In this document: positions 28,101 through 43,100 of the stretch, piece by piece | Layout: every line of letters starts with the position of its first letter | Position numbering within the stretch: the first letter of the stretch is position 1 | From: Anarhynchus alexandrinus | Taxonomy: Eukaryota > Chordata > Aves > Charadriiformes > Charadriidae | Direction: 5' to 3' | NCBI GenBank assembly: GCA_008711295.1 | Contig: VUYV01000400.1 | Span: 484,019 to 548,018, forward strand | DNA: 64,000 nt | Program-made: the position numbers and the translations under genes | Notes under the pieces: model-generated | Told to the model about the DNA's origin: nothing | Seen by the model: the letters and a program-made list of their open reading frames with translations, nothing else | Database searches by the model: none

Positions 28101-31100
28101 GAGACTTGTGTCTTGCAACTAAAAGCATGAAAACACAACATTCTCAGAATTCTGAGGGCACAAACTTCTGCAACTTATGTAGGCAAGTGCTTCAAAAAGC
28201 CACATGTTCTACCTACCAAGTTTTGCTTCCGGGGAGTTCAGAAGTTGTTCCAAAGAGGGTACATAGGTGCTGGCTGAAGAGACAGACTCTGTGTCCGTTG
28301 TTTCCATACCTTCTCCCTCTTCCCTAGCTATAGTGTGCACATCGAGAACAGGAAGGTCAGTGTTTCGCCGTTCCCTTAAGTTCTTCGTTGCTGGATTTGA
28401 AACAGCTGAACCTGAAAGATACTTACTGATGTTTGTCATCAGAATGAAATTGGTAGGGCTATTTCATAGGTGTGACTGTCTCAGATTGGAGAGCAGTACA
28501 TAAAATAGTCATCAAAAAGCAGGGGGAGAAAAGGTGAAGAAAAGGGAAAAAGCCAGATATACACATAACATTTATAATAGAAAATATAGCCTTTCACCTC
28601 CAAGTGACCATCCCAATCAAATCCTGTTTCTAAATCCAAACTTGATTGGCAATTTTTATTTCAGTGATTATGAAACCTTCATGCAACTCTCCCTGAAGAT
28701 GTGCTGTAGCTGTGACAAGTGTCAAGTGTTTTTAACGCAAAACAGAATTAGCTTTTCTTTCAGTCTTGTGGGAGGTGTAAATTGTTCCGTTTTAATACTG
28801 TGTGCACTGTCCTGCTGCTTCAGAAACATATGGAAAGAGTAACTTCTTAAACTGTTACTGCTGCTTGGCAAACATCCAACTACATTCTAATTAGTAACTT
28901 TACAGATATAAAAATAGCACTTGAGCTTGAACACAGTAAAATCTTAAATTAGAAGAACAATCAAATAGCAAGCATACTAACAACAAACATTGTTAAAACA
29001 GCTTTCAGTACACTTTTCTTTAGCTTTATCCCTGATACTGAAGGCAGAAGTTCAGTATGATCCAAAATCTAAGACAAACTGATTGGAAGAGCACTGAATA
29101 TTTACAAAGTATTTCCCTCCATCTGTCCACCTATGCAGGCACTGCAGAAGAGGTAACATTGATGCAGATTCTAGAACATAACAGAGTAGCTCCAGCTGGA
29201 AGGGACCTACAATGATCATCTAGTCCAATCGCCTGACCACTTCAAGGCTGACCAAAAAGCTAAAAGCATATAATTAAGGGCATTGTCCAAATGCCTGTTA
29301 AACACTGGCAGGCATGGGGCATCCATTGCCCCTCTAGGAAGCCTGTTACAGTGTTTGACCGCCCTCTTGGTAAAGAAATGCTTCCTAATGTCCAGTCTAA
29401 ACCTCCCCTGGCACAGCTTTGAGCCATTCCCACAGGTCCTGTCACTGGGTACCAGGGAGAAGAGCTCAGAACCTCCCTCTCCCCTTCCCTTCCCTCAGGA
29501 AGCTGCAGAGAGCCATGAGGTCACCCCTCAGCCTCCTTTCCTCCAAACTAGAAAAACCCAAAGTCCTTAGCTGCTCCTCACAAGACATGCCTTCCAGCCC
29601 TTTCACCAGCTTTGTTGCCCTCCTCTGGACACATTCAAGTACTTTAAGGTTCTGAAGGGACAGTAATAACAATGACATGTTCCTTACTTGGTATCAGTGG
29701 ATTTATGCAGCATGCTGCAAACTCTCCAGAAAAAGTTTCTGGTGTATTACAGAATGACACACCATAAGCATGTTTTAGATTCAGACTCAGGTACACAAAT
29801 ATGTATCTAACCCAAGAAAACCTGATGTTATGACTGAAAGTTACCTCTAGTGCTTGGTTCATTCCTGAGTTGGAAGAGCTGAGCTTCTACTCTGGACAGT
29901 TGCTGCTGAAGTGTCTCTACTGTCTTCCTGTGCTCTTCTTGCAGATTCCTGACTTGATCTCTGAAATTGTTTCGGAGAGCTTCGTTCTGGGCTGTCAGCT
30001 GACTCAAAGTCTGGGCATGCTCTGTTTTCATGACCATGTTCTCAGATTGTATTGTGCAGAGCCTGAAAACAGAGTATACACAAAATAGAAAAAAACAGCA
30101 AAACAGTAATTTTTACATTTCAGAATTTTGGAAGTTTAAAGTACTTTTCAATTTTCAGGTGTATGATTATCTTAGAATGACTGTGCAACTTTTTTTCATT
30201 TAAATTCCTCTTTTTACAGGGAAAACCTAAGACTGAGAAATTTACACTTATTCCCTATCATACGAATGCACTGTGCTATTATAAACTCTTGATTTCTATT
30301 TCAGAATACAAAATTCAGACATTTTTGGGAAAAAATGGAAGCACTCTGGAAGACCCTAGAGACACTGGGGTCTAAACATTCTTAAATTCCAAAACTGCAA
30401 CATGATTGTTTATACTGTCATACAGGACATGTCACTTACCTTATACTCCCCTTCCTTTAACATTTATGTACCAAAATGTTATGTGGGACTTCTGAAAACA
30501 CAAGTTTTCAAGACGATAAATTTAATTGTTTTTAAGCTTCAACTTCCAGTGCAAAAGAGGGTAGAAGAGTGTAGTTGCTAGCAAGAAAAATGTCAGTAAC
30601 ACATCAATTGTACTTGGTTTGGAAGCACTCCAGAAGCAAGACAAAACTGTCACAAGCAATTAAACAAGTGCATGTATGGAAAGACTAAGCATTGGACTTG
30701 CCCTTATAAGCACACAACTTAAATATAGCCAGAGTAGCAAAGAGCTAGTCTCTCTTGGGTACAAAGGGAACCTACTGTGATATGGGTTGTTTCCAGAAAA
30801 ATGCAGAACGACAATTTATTTGATTACAACAAATCATCATGTGGCTATCAAGAATAGATAAAACAGTACAAAGATAGAGACAAGAAGTCAACAGTTTCTA
30901 ATACTAAGCTGTAATTTTTAATGAATATTTCATGTGAACTTCAAGACAAGAAAAGACCCCTATTAGGTAATTATGTGTTTTTTCAAGAAGTGATACAGAT
31001 TAAAGGGACTGAATCTGAAAATATTGAGAATATATTGAAATATATTTGAAAATACTCAAAATATATTTTGAAAGAAATAGCAGATTAAGGTTGTGGCAAG

Positions 31101-34100
31101 CACAGACTTAAGAAAACCATACTTTCTGTAAGAAGGGCACTTGGTGGGTGCAGGAATGGACATTTTGTCAGTGAAATTGTTTGCTCTGCCTTTAATTACT
31201 TTATTTTCCTAATAGGAAACATCCATAGAGCGTTCAGCCCTGGAGCTCCCAACATAAGAAGGGCATGGACCTGTTGGAGTGAGTCCAGAGGAGGGCTACG
31301 AAGATGATCAGAGGACTGGAGCACCTCTCCTATGAAGACAGTCTGAAAGAGTTGGGGCTGTTCAGCCTGGAGAAGAGAAGGCGCCGGGGAGACCTTATTG
31401 CGGCCTTCCAGTACTCAAAGGGGGCTTACAGAAAAGATAGGGAGGGAGTGTAGTGATAGGATGAGGGGCAATGGTTTCAAATTAAAAGAGGCAAGATTTA
31501 GATTAGATATTTGGAAGAAATTCTTTACTGTGAGGGTGACGAGACACAGGAACAGACTGTCCAGAGAAGTTGCAGAGGCCCCGTGCCTGGAGGTGTTCAA
31601 GGCCAGGCTGGATGGGGCTCTGAGCAACCTGGTCAGGTCAACCTAGTGGGAGGTGTCCCTGCCCATGGCAGGGGGATTGGAACTAGATGGTCTTTAAGGT
31701 CTCTTCCAGCTCTAACCATTCTATGATGCTATGATAAAAATTCAGTTGAGCAGTCCAAGACAAAAATAGTGCTGAGTATTGGACTTAAAAATAGTCAACA
31801 TACTTAAAAAATCTGATAGTTAACAGCTAGAAAGCTTGCAGAAATCTCAGGTTCCCTGATCAGCTACTATTTCGTTTTCATTGCTGAAATTTCTGAAGAC
31901 TGATGAAAAATAGCCAACAGTCCTTCTGAAAATTCCTTTAACTTTCTGAACAGTTGTGCCCTTTCTTTGGCAACTACAGTTATAGGCAACTACAGGCCTA
32001 GCCCTTAAAGGTCATACAAAATAAAATATCTACATCTATTCATCAGCAGACCATACTTTTCACGGAGTTCTGCCTCTTTTGCAACAGTCTCTTGCAGCAT
32101 CTTATTGTGTCTTTCCAGCAGGGTGTCATGTTCAGACTGCAACGCCTGGAGTTCAGATGCATTCGTCTGTGAATTATGCTGAGCATCTTGGAGCTTAACT
32201 TTAAGTTGATCTATCACCATTTCCAACTGTTCTCTACAAGGGGAAAAAAAGAAATAAACATACATTTAAAAAGAATTATATTATTTCAGAACCTGTATTA
32301 TATCTACAACATTTTGGATAGCTGATCTAAATTGCTTATTAACTAAATCAATACAGCATCATGACAAAAAAAAAAAGTAGCTCAGAATGTGAGTGCACCA
32401 TAAACAACTAGGAAATGTCTGATTGCGTTTCAGTATAGGTACAAATGGATTTATCACATCTCATCTGAACTGCTGGGAAAGTAACTATTGGGGTAGAAAG
32501 TGCGACTGCTACCACTTTCTACTTCAAGCTGGTTTGGAGGAACAAGCCAGAAGGAGAATAATATATGGGATGCAGATGGGAGAAACAATTTCTTCTTAAA
32601 AAAGGTGGAAGTTTTTTTGTTTGTTTAGTAAATGCACATCAGTTCAATGAGACTGAATATAGGAGACAAATGTTTGGAGGAGATTTTGAGCAAATGACTA
32701 GAAAGCAACAACAATCCATAAAAACAGATAAACTCTGTTAGTCACAAATAAATCAAAATCAGATATACCAAGAGGAAAAGTCTCATATTCTCCTTTTATG
32801 AATTCTGTACTTATATACAGTTCATGAGATAATGAAGATGTATATTTCATTAACCCTTAGAGTTGATACTTGTAAATCAATTCTTTAAAAACTACATCAT
32901 CTGGTTATTGCTTGATTACTTGTCCACTTCGTTTCCAAGGTGACCCTTTCACATAAACCTAACAATACCAGAACTTTTTAAAATTCTGCAAAAAGGAGAG
33001 ACAAAGAAATGCAACTCTTGCAGTTTGCTTGCTTCAAAGAAAAGAAGGGGTAGATGTATTTAAAAAGTCCCAAAGATACCATAAAATCAAAGTCCTCTAA
33101 CAAAGCAGAAGTCTCCCTCTTGTGGATTTTCAGCAGCAATTGCATGTACTCTTTTAAGATCTACGTCAGAAATTACTTTTGACATCTTACACATAAATGC
33201 AGTCTGTCACCAAGGACAGCTATCAATAACTTATAAAAATAACTTACAGAAACTAATCTACTTTTGAAGTAGGTTCACACATTTTCTGAAGTGAATCTGA
33301 ATTTACCTGGCTTACAACTACACTTAAATGATTTTCAGAGAAGCTTTGGCAGTGTAACTTTTTTTTCCAAGTCTTTCCTCATATAACAGTTTATAAGACA
33401 GCAGTATTTCATAAATCTGAATTAATTGGCAGGCAGAGCTTTACATACACTAAACCATTCCTTCCTGAAAAAGTTCAAAGTGAGTGCAGCTGAACAGTAC
33501 CAATCTGCTCTGCTCTTCTTCATTGGAAATGGTACTTTGCTGCAATACTTTATATCTGAGAAAATGACGTGTCAAGTCTACACAGAAGATGCTGGCTCAT
33601 TTCTGCTCATGAGAATCATAAGAATCTTTCTAACACCTTACTTCTCCCTCTGACTGTAACAACAGGTAATCTACACAAAAATAAATGCTGAAAAAGACAA
33701 ATTAAGGAATTAGAAACTAACATAGTACCACCATGGTACAAACTGATGATCTTTCTTCTGTTCAAATACGCAGAGCCACAGTTAGATTACAGATCAGATA
33801 ATGTTTATAGAAATAGAGTTGTGTTTGGTTTTTTTAAAGCCCAAGTAACTGGGGAAGCAAACTGCCTCCCTTCTGATATTTTCCTTACTGAAGCAAAGAA
33901 TTAAGTAGCCGAACTCCCTTGTTGGTCAGAAATTAGCAAGGTAAACACTATAACTCAAGTATCAGTATTTTATATATTCTGTATGCTTATAAAAATTTTA
34001 GTTTTACCTTTCTTGTTTGGCTCCCTCAGATTCAGTCTGAGAAGCAGATTTATTCTTTTGCTGTTTTAGAACATTATGAACACGGACTTTGTAGCTCTCA

Positions 34101-37100
34101 AATTCAGAAGTAACAGATGCTTGTTCAGCCTATAAGATAAAAAAAAAGCATTAATAAGCTATGCTATTAACTATTGCTCCCTTATTTTCCTAAAACAAAA
34201 TGCATCTTACATTGACAAAAAAAATTATGAACCACCTGTTGCATTTTCTTATAGACTTTAATTGAATGTCATAAAACGTGAAACTTGAGAGACGCTCATC
34301 TTCAACATTATCAGTATTAAAGAAAAGAAAGAATACTTGCAAATTCAAAAATTGCATTCAACAGAGATTCAGAAGCAAGGGGTTCTATCAAACAGCTTTA
34401 AATGAAGGCAAACGTGAAGGATAAAAAGGGATAATTCTGTTTTCCTTTTATACTACCCAAGTGAATTAAATCTAGTATGCCTTAAAGTTATGCATAATTT
34501 TGAGGATTTAAGTCAGTCTTGTAATGGTAATACACAGCACAAGATATAATACTTTAGTTGATTGTAAGGCTGTTTGGTCTCCTCTTCTAAATTCAGCTGA
34601 TACATGAGTTTCTGTGTACATACAGAAAATTACCTCACAACATAGTAGCTTCGTCCTTGACTGTACACTATACAGCAAGAATTATTTCCATCCTTCAAGT
34701 ACTCACGTTGTATAGTCCTCAAAGAAAACACAAATGCAGGTTTTCATTCTTGGATCTTAGGAGAAGCTCATGGATTCATTAGTCATCCTTGAGATGACTA
34801 AAATGCTCTCATCTCCAAGTGGAGAAGTTCGGTAAGTTTCTCCTCAGCTGAACTGGTGAGGGAAATTTCACAGCACTGACCCTGGTTAGCCACTGCTCCA
34901 GCTTTTCTGGAGTCTGTAACATTGTGGGCATTTTCTTTAAATTAATCCTTCTCTTTCCTTCCTGTCAAACTATGTGAGTTAGACTATTCATAAGTCTTCA
35001 GGTACACAGCCTTAAATGTCAGCATGACTTTTGCCTTCTAACCTAGTATTCGCTTTGGTGTCTACCTTTCCTTTAGACAGAATTTTCCTTTGTTAATAAC
35101 CTTGTATTAATACCTATTTTCTAGATGTAGAGCACCTAAAGAGGAAGGCTAATCTTCCAACAGCTTCAAGCCATGCCATCGTGGAAGATCTACACCCTTA
35201 CTGGTTTTGCAACATCAAGGAGCAAGCCATCATGGATAGGTATCATAAGTCCCCAGTTATGAATAATGCATTTGTAAAACCATGATCCATATCTACCAGT
35301 ACAACTCAGGTAAGTCTCCTGTAGCAGCAACCACAAAGTTTGTCCATTTCAGTTCACCTTTTTTAAATATAGTTTTTTTGAGAGGCTGCGCTCAACTTAC
35401 TTATCTGCAGGATACACACCTATCACACAAAAGGGGCCATAGTGTGGAACAGTAATCTCCACAAAGATAGTTTGAACATAACAGTCCTACTATATTCTGA
35501 ATCTGTCTGTCTCCAATGCAAACACTAGACTCCAGGAACACCTAACACACTGCCATATGGACAGAAACACAGAAACAGTAAAAACCTCAGCAATAGTGTC
35601 AGTTTCACATGTAGCTCAGCTGCCAATTAAGAAGCTGTTCATATACCAGCATATTAAAAGGTGCTTGCAAATATATTTTTCACTTTTTTTTTTAAAGTGG
35701 TATCTGTGTTAACTGTTTTTGTATGGAGCAAATCATATTCCCTTTCTGTTTGTTCTTCCCTCCTTTTCTTTAAAGCCTTCTTCCCTTGCACCCCCTCCCT
35801 GTGTATACATGCTGATCATCTTAAATGAACTCTGACTCCCCACTACAAGGTTTTACCTACTGGAAATTACAAGAGTGCAGTCCAGACGTTCCACCACCAG
35901 TGATACCAGACAATGAGGACAGTCTCTGGCTTGTCCTCTATATAACTAAAATACACTAAGTACTGGGATAATTCCCAATTTGTGACAGACAAAAAAAAAA
36001 ACAAGAGTGAAAGATCCACAAAATATTTTTAGAGCAGCAGACAGCGTGCAGTAAAGCTTCCTTCTAAAGTCTCTGACATTACTTCTTCCACTAAAGTCCA
36101 CTAAAGTACCTGGGCTGCTCTGCACTCTTCTTGCAAGCTTGCCATTTTTTGCTGGTAGGCACTCAACATACGCTGGTGTTGCTCTGAAGAAGTTCGCAGG
36201 TGTTCCTGAACTTTATGCTTTTCTGATGTTAGTACAGCAACTTGAATCTGAAAAAGTCAGTTGAAAACTTCACTATGACAAAACTTTTTCTTCCCTCTCT
36301 GAGGCCATATGCCACAGATCACATAGGATTCTACTATAGTTAATTCCTGCACAGAACTGGTAAATATCAAATTACAATCCAATAAAAAAAAAAGACATGG
36401 TTTAAAATGTACTTAATAAAAAAAAAAAAAGATGTTTTTTAAAGAGAGAATTGAAGAGAAAGTAACAGTGGTGAAATGGAAGCATTTAAGAAAGCCAATC
36501 CCTCTCCCTTCCCCTCCCTGCTACCTTTCATTACATTCAATTCCTATTCTGTCCAAACAACAGAATTTATACAGATGGCAAACACTTGAGATTTCCAATT
36601 ATGATGTTGCATTCTTTTGTTTTTAAACTAAGCAACTTCCTTTTTTATAGAACTATACTAAGGCATATCCCAGTTACAAGCTTCAAATTATGCAGTTCTC
36701 TTTTTTGGTGGAAAGGGAAAGAAAAGAGGAACAAGAAAGGTTAAAGCTGTTTAAACAACATCACAAGGGGAATATTTGGGAAAGGAGCAAACAGACAAAA
36801 GTCATTCAAGAAAAAGAACAAGTACCCAAGCAATAAAAATAACACCTTTTCATTCTTCAGTGTATATTCCATCCACCCCGTACAAATCACATCCTTATTA
36901 CTTAAATAAAAAAACCTTATACTAACAAAGAAGTGAAGTTTCTTGCCTTATAGGCTTCCACTTGTTGTTGACTGGCTTCCAGTTCCCCTTTTAATGATGC
37001 CTGCAACATTAGATGGTCATTTTCCTGCATGATAAAATTATCTGGTTATTAAAGAACCCCAAACCTCAGCAACTTAATAGTTCAGCTATCAGCTGATTAT

Positions 37101-40100
37101 TTATTTACTTATTTTTTTACGGAATATACAGTCAATGACATTGGGACTTACAGCTTGTTTTGAATCAGCCAGTTCTTTTTTGGTTTTCACCAGGAGTTGT
37201 TTTATCTTGGCATTTCTTTCCTCATCCTGTTGCACAGTTGACTGAAGTGACTCTAATGCAGAAAACAGCAGTTTTACACAAAAGAAACTTCCCTCCTATA
37301 TTTCCTTAAAAGTATTGGAAAATATTTAAGCAAATTCTGATAAGACTTCTTAAGAGCTGCAAACAAGTAGCTTACAGTAAGTTTAGTATCCAATTTCCAA
37401 GTATCACAAAGATCTTCTAATAAATCAAATTGTTTTAAGACTTACAGTTAAGGATAAGAAAAAATGAAATTTTTAACCACATGCTAACTAAAAAGTTTTA
37501 TGTGTGTATTATGTCAGAATGAAAATTTCTGACTTTCAGAACTTATGATTAACTTAATGAGGTAAGAATCACCGTTTATTGGGCAGGCAATTTGGCTTTT
37601 ATTTGCTGTATACAAGACGAAGTGACTGATGCCCTACTAAAGTTTCCTTTATGGAAAAGTAATTCTGACTATGTATCTGTTTAGTATTCCTTGCAAAACT
37701 TACCCTCACTCATCAACTTGAGTTGTTTGTGAATTGTATTTTTTATCATTACTAACTATACCATAAAGACTCATGCACAGTTTATATTTTACTCACTTAT
37801 TTCTTCCTGTAGGGTCTCTTGCTTCTGTTTCTGAATTCCTGTCTCTTGCTCAAGATCTTCTATTCTACTGTCTTTATCAGTAATCTTCTGATTAAGTTCT
37901 TTTACTAGCCTTTCATAATCAGCTATTTCCATATCCATCAGTGTACTCTTTTGAGCATCCTGCAAGTTACACACAATCAAGTTACTGCTTACAATCTGCC
38001 TTGGCTGCTAAGAACTTTCTTTTTTAAATTATATTAAAAAACTATATTGCCTATCAAACAAAAACTTTATTACTACCCACATCCACAAGCAACACCCATT
38101 CATCAGCTTTCCATATCCACAGTAAATAACCTGCTTTCAAACAAGAACCAGAAGCTTTGAAAAACCTGTTGCTAGTTTTAACAGTTTTACCAGCAGGTAT
38201 TTTGCAGATATTGGTTTCTATCATTTTCGGTCCTTACAACAAGGGCAGCTTCTGAATAGTGCACCATACAAGTACTCCAGACATCTGAATTCTATTTCTT
38301 TTTCTACTCATGACAGGCACATAACCCAAGCTAAAACAAACTAACAAAAAAATTAAAAAACCCCAAACCCAAAAGTACATATCAGCTCTCCAAACACAAC
38401 ACCATGGGTAAAAACCCTCGAGTTTTCCCTTTTGCAAACCTTGCGCTTTAAAAATCCTCAGAACAGAAAGGGAGGCATTCAACACAGCAAGATGGGCCAA
38501 AATCTTTGGTAGTCCATTAAGCACTAACATGAACAGTAGCTCTACCTTTCTGGCCAGCTCTAGGTCTTGCATAGTTTTCTGCAGGTGTTTCTTTTCCTTC
38601 TGAAGTTGCATTTGAAGCTCCTCCATTTCTCGGAGAGCACTACTGTGTTCCTGAAATTTAAATACTTCACAATTATGCAGTCCAATTTCAAAATGGATGT
38701 CAGCATCTATTTACACTTCACACACACACACTTCGGTTGCACAAAGATAAAAGATTATTTCTTTTGAGGAAATCACTGGGAACCAAAGGAAAACACAGAA
38801 GATTATGAAGTGTTTTTCACATTCTGTAACAACCCCCTATCTACTCTAAGTGGCAGTCTTGCAAAATTCTTTCAATGCACAGACCAAGCCTTCAAAAAAG
38901 ACAGAGTCAAGTAACAAGAAGAGACAGTGTGAAGCTTGTTCTATAACAACGCAGTTTACAAGGTCTAACACAAGTCACAGCCACTGAAAATAATGCTTCA
39001 GCCCATTTGCTATCTCTACAGACTACTACCTTTGTTTTCTGTTCTTTTAGAAGCTTTTCAGCTTCTAGTTCTTTGTCAGCCTTTGCCTTGGCTTTTTGTA
39101 TCTCCAGTATCTGAGCTTCCAGCAGCTTAGCATTATATTGCAGTGTTTCAACACGAGCCAGGAGGTCTTCGTTAGCAGACTGTAACTGATCATGCTGAAA
39201 GGACCACAGTGGAAAGATAAAAACATAAGCTGAATGTGCATGTGACTGACAAATAATATATTGTCTATATTTAAAAAGCAAACACCAATTTCTACCCAAC
39301 TCCCTTGGAAATAGCACTCCTACAGATGAGTCCTGACCATCTTAATTGTTTTAAACTGGATTAAGAAATAGGCAAAATTAGAGTCACTAGCACAATTTGA
39401 TTATTTAGTTCAGAGTTCATTTGCCTAGCTTTCTGTAAGATGGCTAGAGTTACAAGAAATCTGAAAAAAAAATAAATCCCAACATTTATGCTTTCATCCC
39501 ACAATAATAGGTAAGGTTCAAGTACTTATTGCCCCACTTCAAATACAGCTGCTGTATTTATAAATAAATGAATCACACTATTCATAGAAAAGATTTAACC
39601 GCAGCACCATCAAGCCTTCAGTGAGATATCAGTACACAGTAAGAACTCCTCCTGTATCTGAACTATTTTTGCAATGATTTTAACAGATTTTATTTTGATA
39701 TCTTCAATGCTTTATCTCAGTCTATATTATACAGATTAAGGATAAAATATAAGTGAAACAATTACTTAAGTGAAAATAGTGCCAATTACCTAAACAGTGT
39801 TTTTATTTACACAAAATTCTTCGTAACAAATGTAAAAAATTCCGTGTCTGCATAATAAGCAGAATATATGCTACTATTTGTCATTTCTTCCTATGCTTTT
39901 CACTACTAGCTTCCATTTATAAGGAAACGGTGACCTAGGTGGATCTTCAGTGTAATTATGTATGGAGCCTGAGAGTTTAAATCGTAAATCTCAAACCCAT
40001 ATCAGTTAGGTTTGCAGCAGTGTCTCACAGCTGTTTAATTACCAACTTAGACTCTTCTGAATGCCACTACAGTTCTCCACAATGCATCCTTAAAGTCTCC

Positions 40101-43100
40101 TCTTTGAAAGGATGCAAACCCCATAATTAATTAGTATGTTTAAACACCATTGATTAAATAACAAAAACACATTTTGTCAAAGAAACAGAAGAAAATAAAT
40201 GTAACTTAGAAGTTACTGTACTTCATAAGAACTGTAGGTGTGAAATCAGAGAAACAGGGCAAGTTTGATACTTTGTTTTTATATCTGGTACATGCAGCAG
40301 AGTTTCATGTCCAACCCAAGCCAGAATTGATCACATGCCTTTCTCTGTAAGTTGACCTGGGATAAATTAAACTCTATCTATTGAAAAAGCCAGACATTCT
40401 AGATATATTTACCTTTTTCACAGCCCAGATAAGATACCAGGTGTTGAAAAAAAAAAACCCACCAAAAACCCAACAACTGAAAAAACACAACCACCTGAAT
40501 TTCAAGTCATTATCCAAAACATATTTTGATTATGAAACTATATATAGTAACAAGCACATTAATAAAACTTACACTCAGTAAGCAAAATAATTTTTACTGT
40601 AATTATCAATAGATCAGACACACATACTGAACTGACCTGCTGGGATGCCACCTGTAGCTGTCTTGTGAGGTCATCTATCTGACGTTCAAGATTACTTGCT
40701 CTGCCTTTTTCAGAATCCAGCTGTTCTCCTTGTTTATCGTATTCCATCAAAAGATTCTTAACACATACAAACACAAAACCAACTTTTTTTTACAATATAC
40801 ATTGAATAAGCATATTCTGTATCTCAGATGCTTACTTATCTTCTGAATATTTCAGCACATGAGTTGTCTTACTGCAACATCAGAAATATCAGAATGACAT
40901 TAAAGCTATCATTCCATTACAGGCTCTGGGAGAAACCCTGAAAAGGGATTCCAGAATATTCTAGAAATTCTAGAATAATTCAGGTTGGAAGAGACTTCAA
41001 GCAGTCTACATTCAACCTCCTGCTTAAAGCAGGGCCAGCAGTGAGATCAGACCAGGTTGCTCAGAGCCTTGTCCAGTCAGGTCTTTCCAAGGACCTGCCT
41101 CCAAGGACAGAGATGGCACTACACCTCTGGGCAACCTGTTCCAAAGCTCAACCATCTTCATAGGGTAAAAAAGTTTATCCATGTATTCAGTCGGAATCTC
41201 ACATTTCAGTTTAGGACTACTGTCTATCATCTTGCACCACCATTAATAACCTATTTCCTGATAACGTCTTTGTAGGTACTGGAAGGCTGCTTACTAGGTC
41301 CCTTTGAAGTATTCTCCAAGCTGAGTAATTTCTCAGCCTTGTACATCACATATTTCAGTCCCTTGACCATCCTGGTAACCCTCCACTGAAATCACTTCAG
41401 GTTACCAATGTCTTTCTTGTATTTGGGGGAAGAAGGAGGGACAAGACTGACTGCAATACTCCCAGTGATGTCATAGAATTATGGAATCACTGCTAAAACC
41501 ACCGCTAAACCATGTCCCTAAGCACCACATCTACAAGTCTTTTAAATACCTCCAGGGATGGTGACTCAACCACTTCCCTGGACAGCCTGCTCCAATGCTT
41601 GACAATCCCTTTGGTGAAGAAGTCTTTCCTAATATCCAATATAAACCTCCCCTGGTGCAACTTGAGGCTGTTTCATCCTATCACTTGCTACTTGAGAAAA
41701 AAGACTGACACCTACTTTGCTACAACCTCCTTTCGTGTAGCTGTAAAGAGTGATAAGATCTCCCTTCAGCCTCCTTTTCTCCAGGCTAAACAATCCCACT
41801 TCCCTCAGCTGCTCCTCATAGGACTTGTGCTCTAGACCCTTCACCTTCATGGGATTGCTGACCAAAGACATGTAACAACCTCCCTTGACCTACTAGGCGT
41901 ACTCCTGTTCTTGCAACCCAGGATACTGCAGCCGCCTTTGGTACCTGAACACAGTTTCCTCATTCTCAGTGTACTGCCTAACAAAACCCTGAAATTCTTT
42001 TCAGCAGCAACACAGTCCCCAGCTTGTATTGAGTCCCTCTCTCCCACATGAAGAAATTTGTATCTGTCTTTGTTGAACTTTAAAAGGTTTCTGTCAGCCC
42101 ATTCCTCACACCTGTCTAGATCCCTCTGAATGGAATCCCTGCCCTCATGTCTATTGACTGGTTCCCAATTAGGAATAATCAGAGAGCTTGATGAATGTGC
42201 ACTCCATCATTTTCTCCAGGTCATTGTTAAAGTTCAACAGGACAGGTCCCAGCACAGACCCCTTCGGTACCCGATTTGTTATTGGCATCTAGTACAAGCC
42301 ATTAATCTCTACTCTGCGAGTCAAACCATGCAACTATTTTTTTATTATTATTTTTTTAAGTACCCATTCAGTTGTTTACCCATTTAGATTGTAATGTCTC
42401 AGTGCGGATACAAGGGTAGAGTGAGAGATCATCAAAAGCCTTCCTAAATTCAAGATCAGTGACATCCACTGTTCTCCTCTCATCCACAACTCCAACTGTT
42501 TTATCATGGCAGGTGATCAGATTAATCAGACACAATTTACTCTTGGTGAATCGATGCTGACTGTCCCCAGTCACTTGCTCCTGTTTTGTGTGCCCAGAGA
42601 CGTGCTCCAAGAGGACTCACTCCCAGGGAATTGTTAGGTTATGTCTTTATCACTTAAGGACTTTCTAACTGATCCCCAATGTAACGTACTTTGAAAAATT
42701 CGTAACGATTTATGTTTTGTCTCAGCAACACATTGTTTGATACATATTATGCTACATCTAAAAGATTTAAAAATACCACCCAGTAGAAAGGAACCGCCTT
42801 ATTTTCTTTTGACAGCTGCTGCTCAGTTTCGTTACTAGAACCTGACATTTCTTGATTTGGGTACTCAACTGCACTGACACAGCTTCATTTGCCAACCACA
42901 CTTGTGCAAGTAAATAGCAATATATATCCAGGCTAGGCTTTAAAAGGAAAGTATTTTCTGACAGTTAACCTTTTATAAGTGTAGTACTATTCTTACCTTA
43001 TAGCTTTCAGCTCCTTGAATAACATCTTTCATTGAAGCAGACAACTGATCTTTTTCTGATCGAACCAACTCCAATTCTTCCCTCAGCGTCTGCATCTTAT

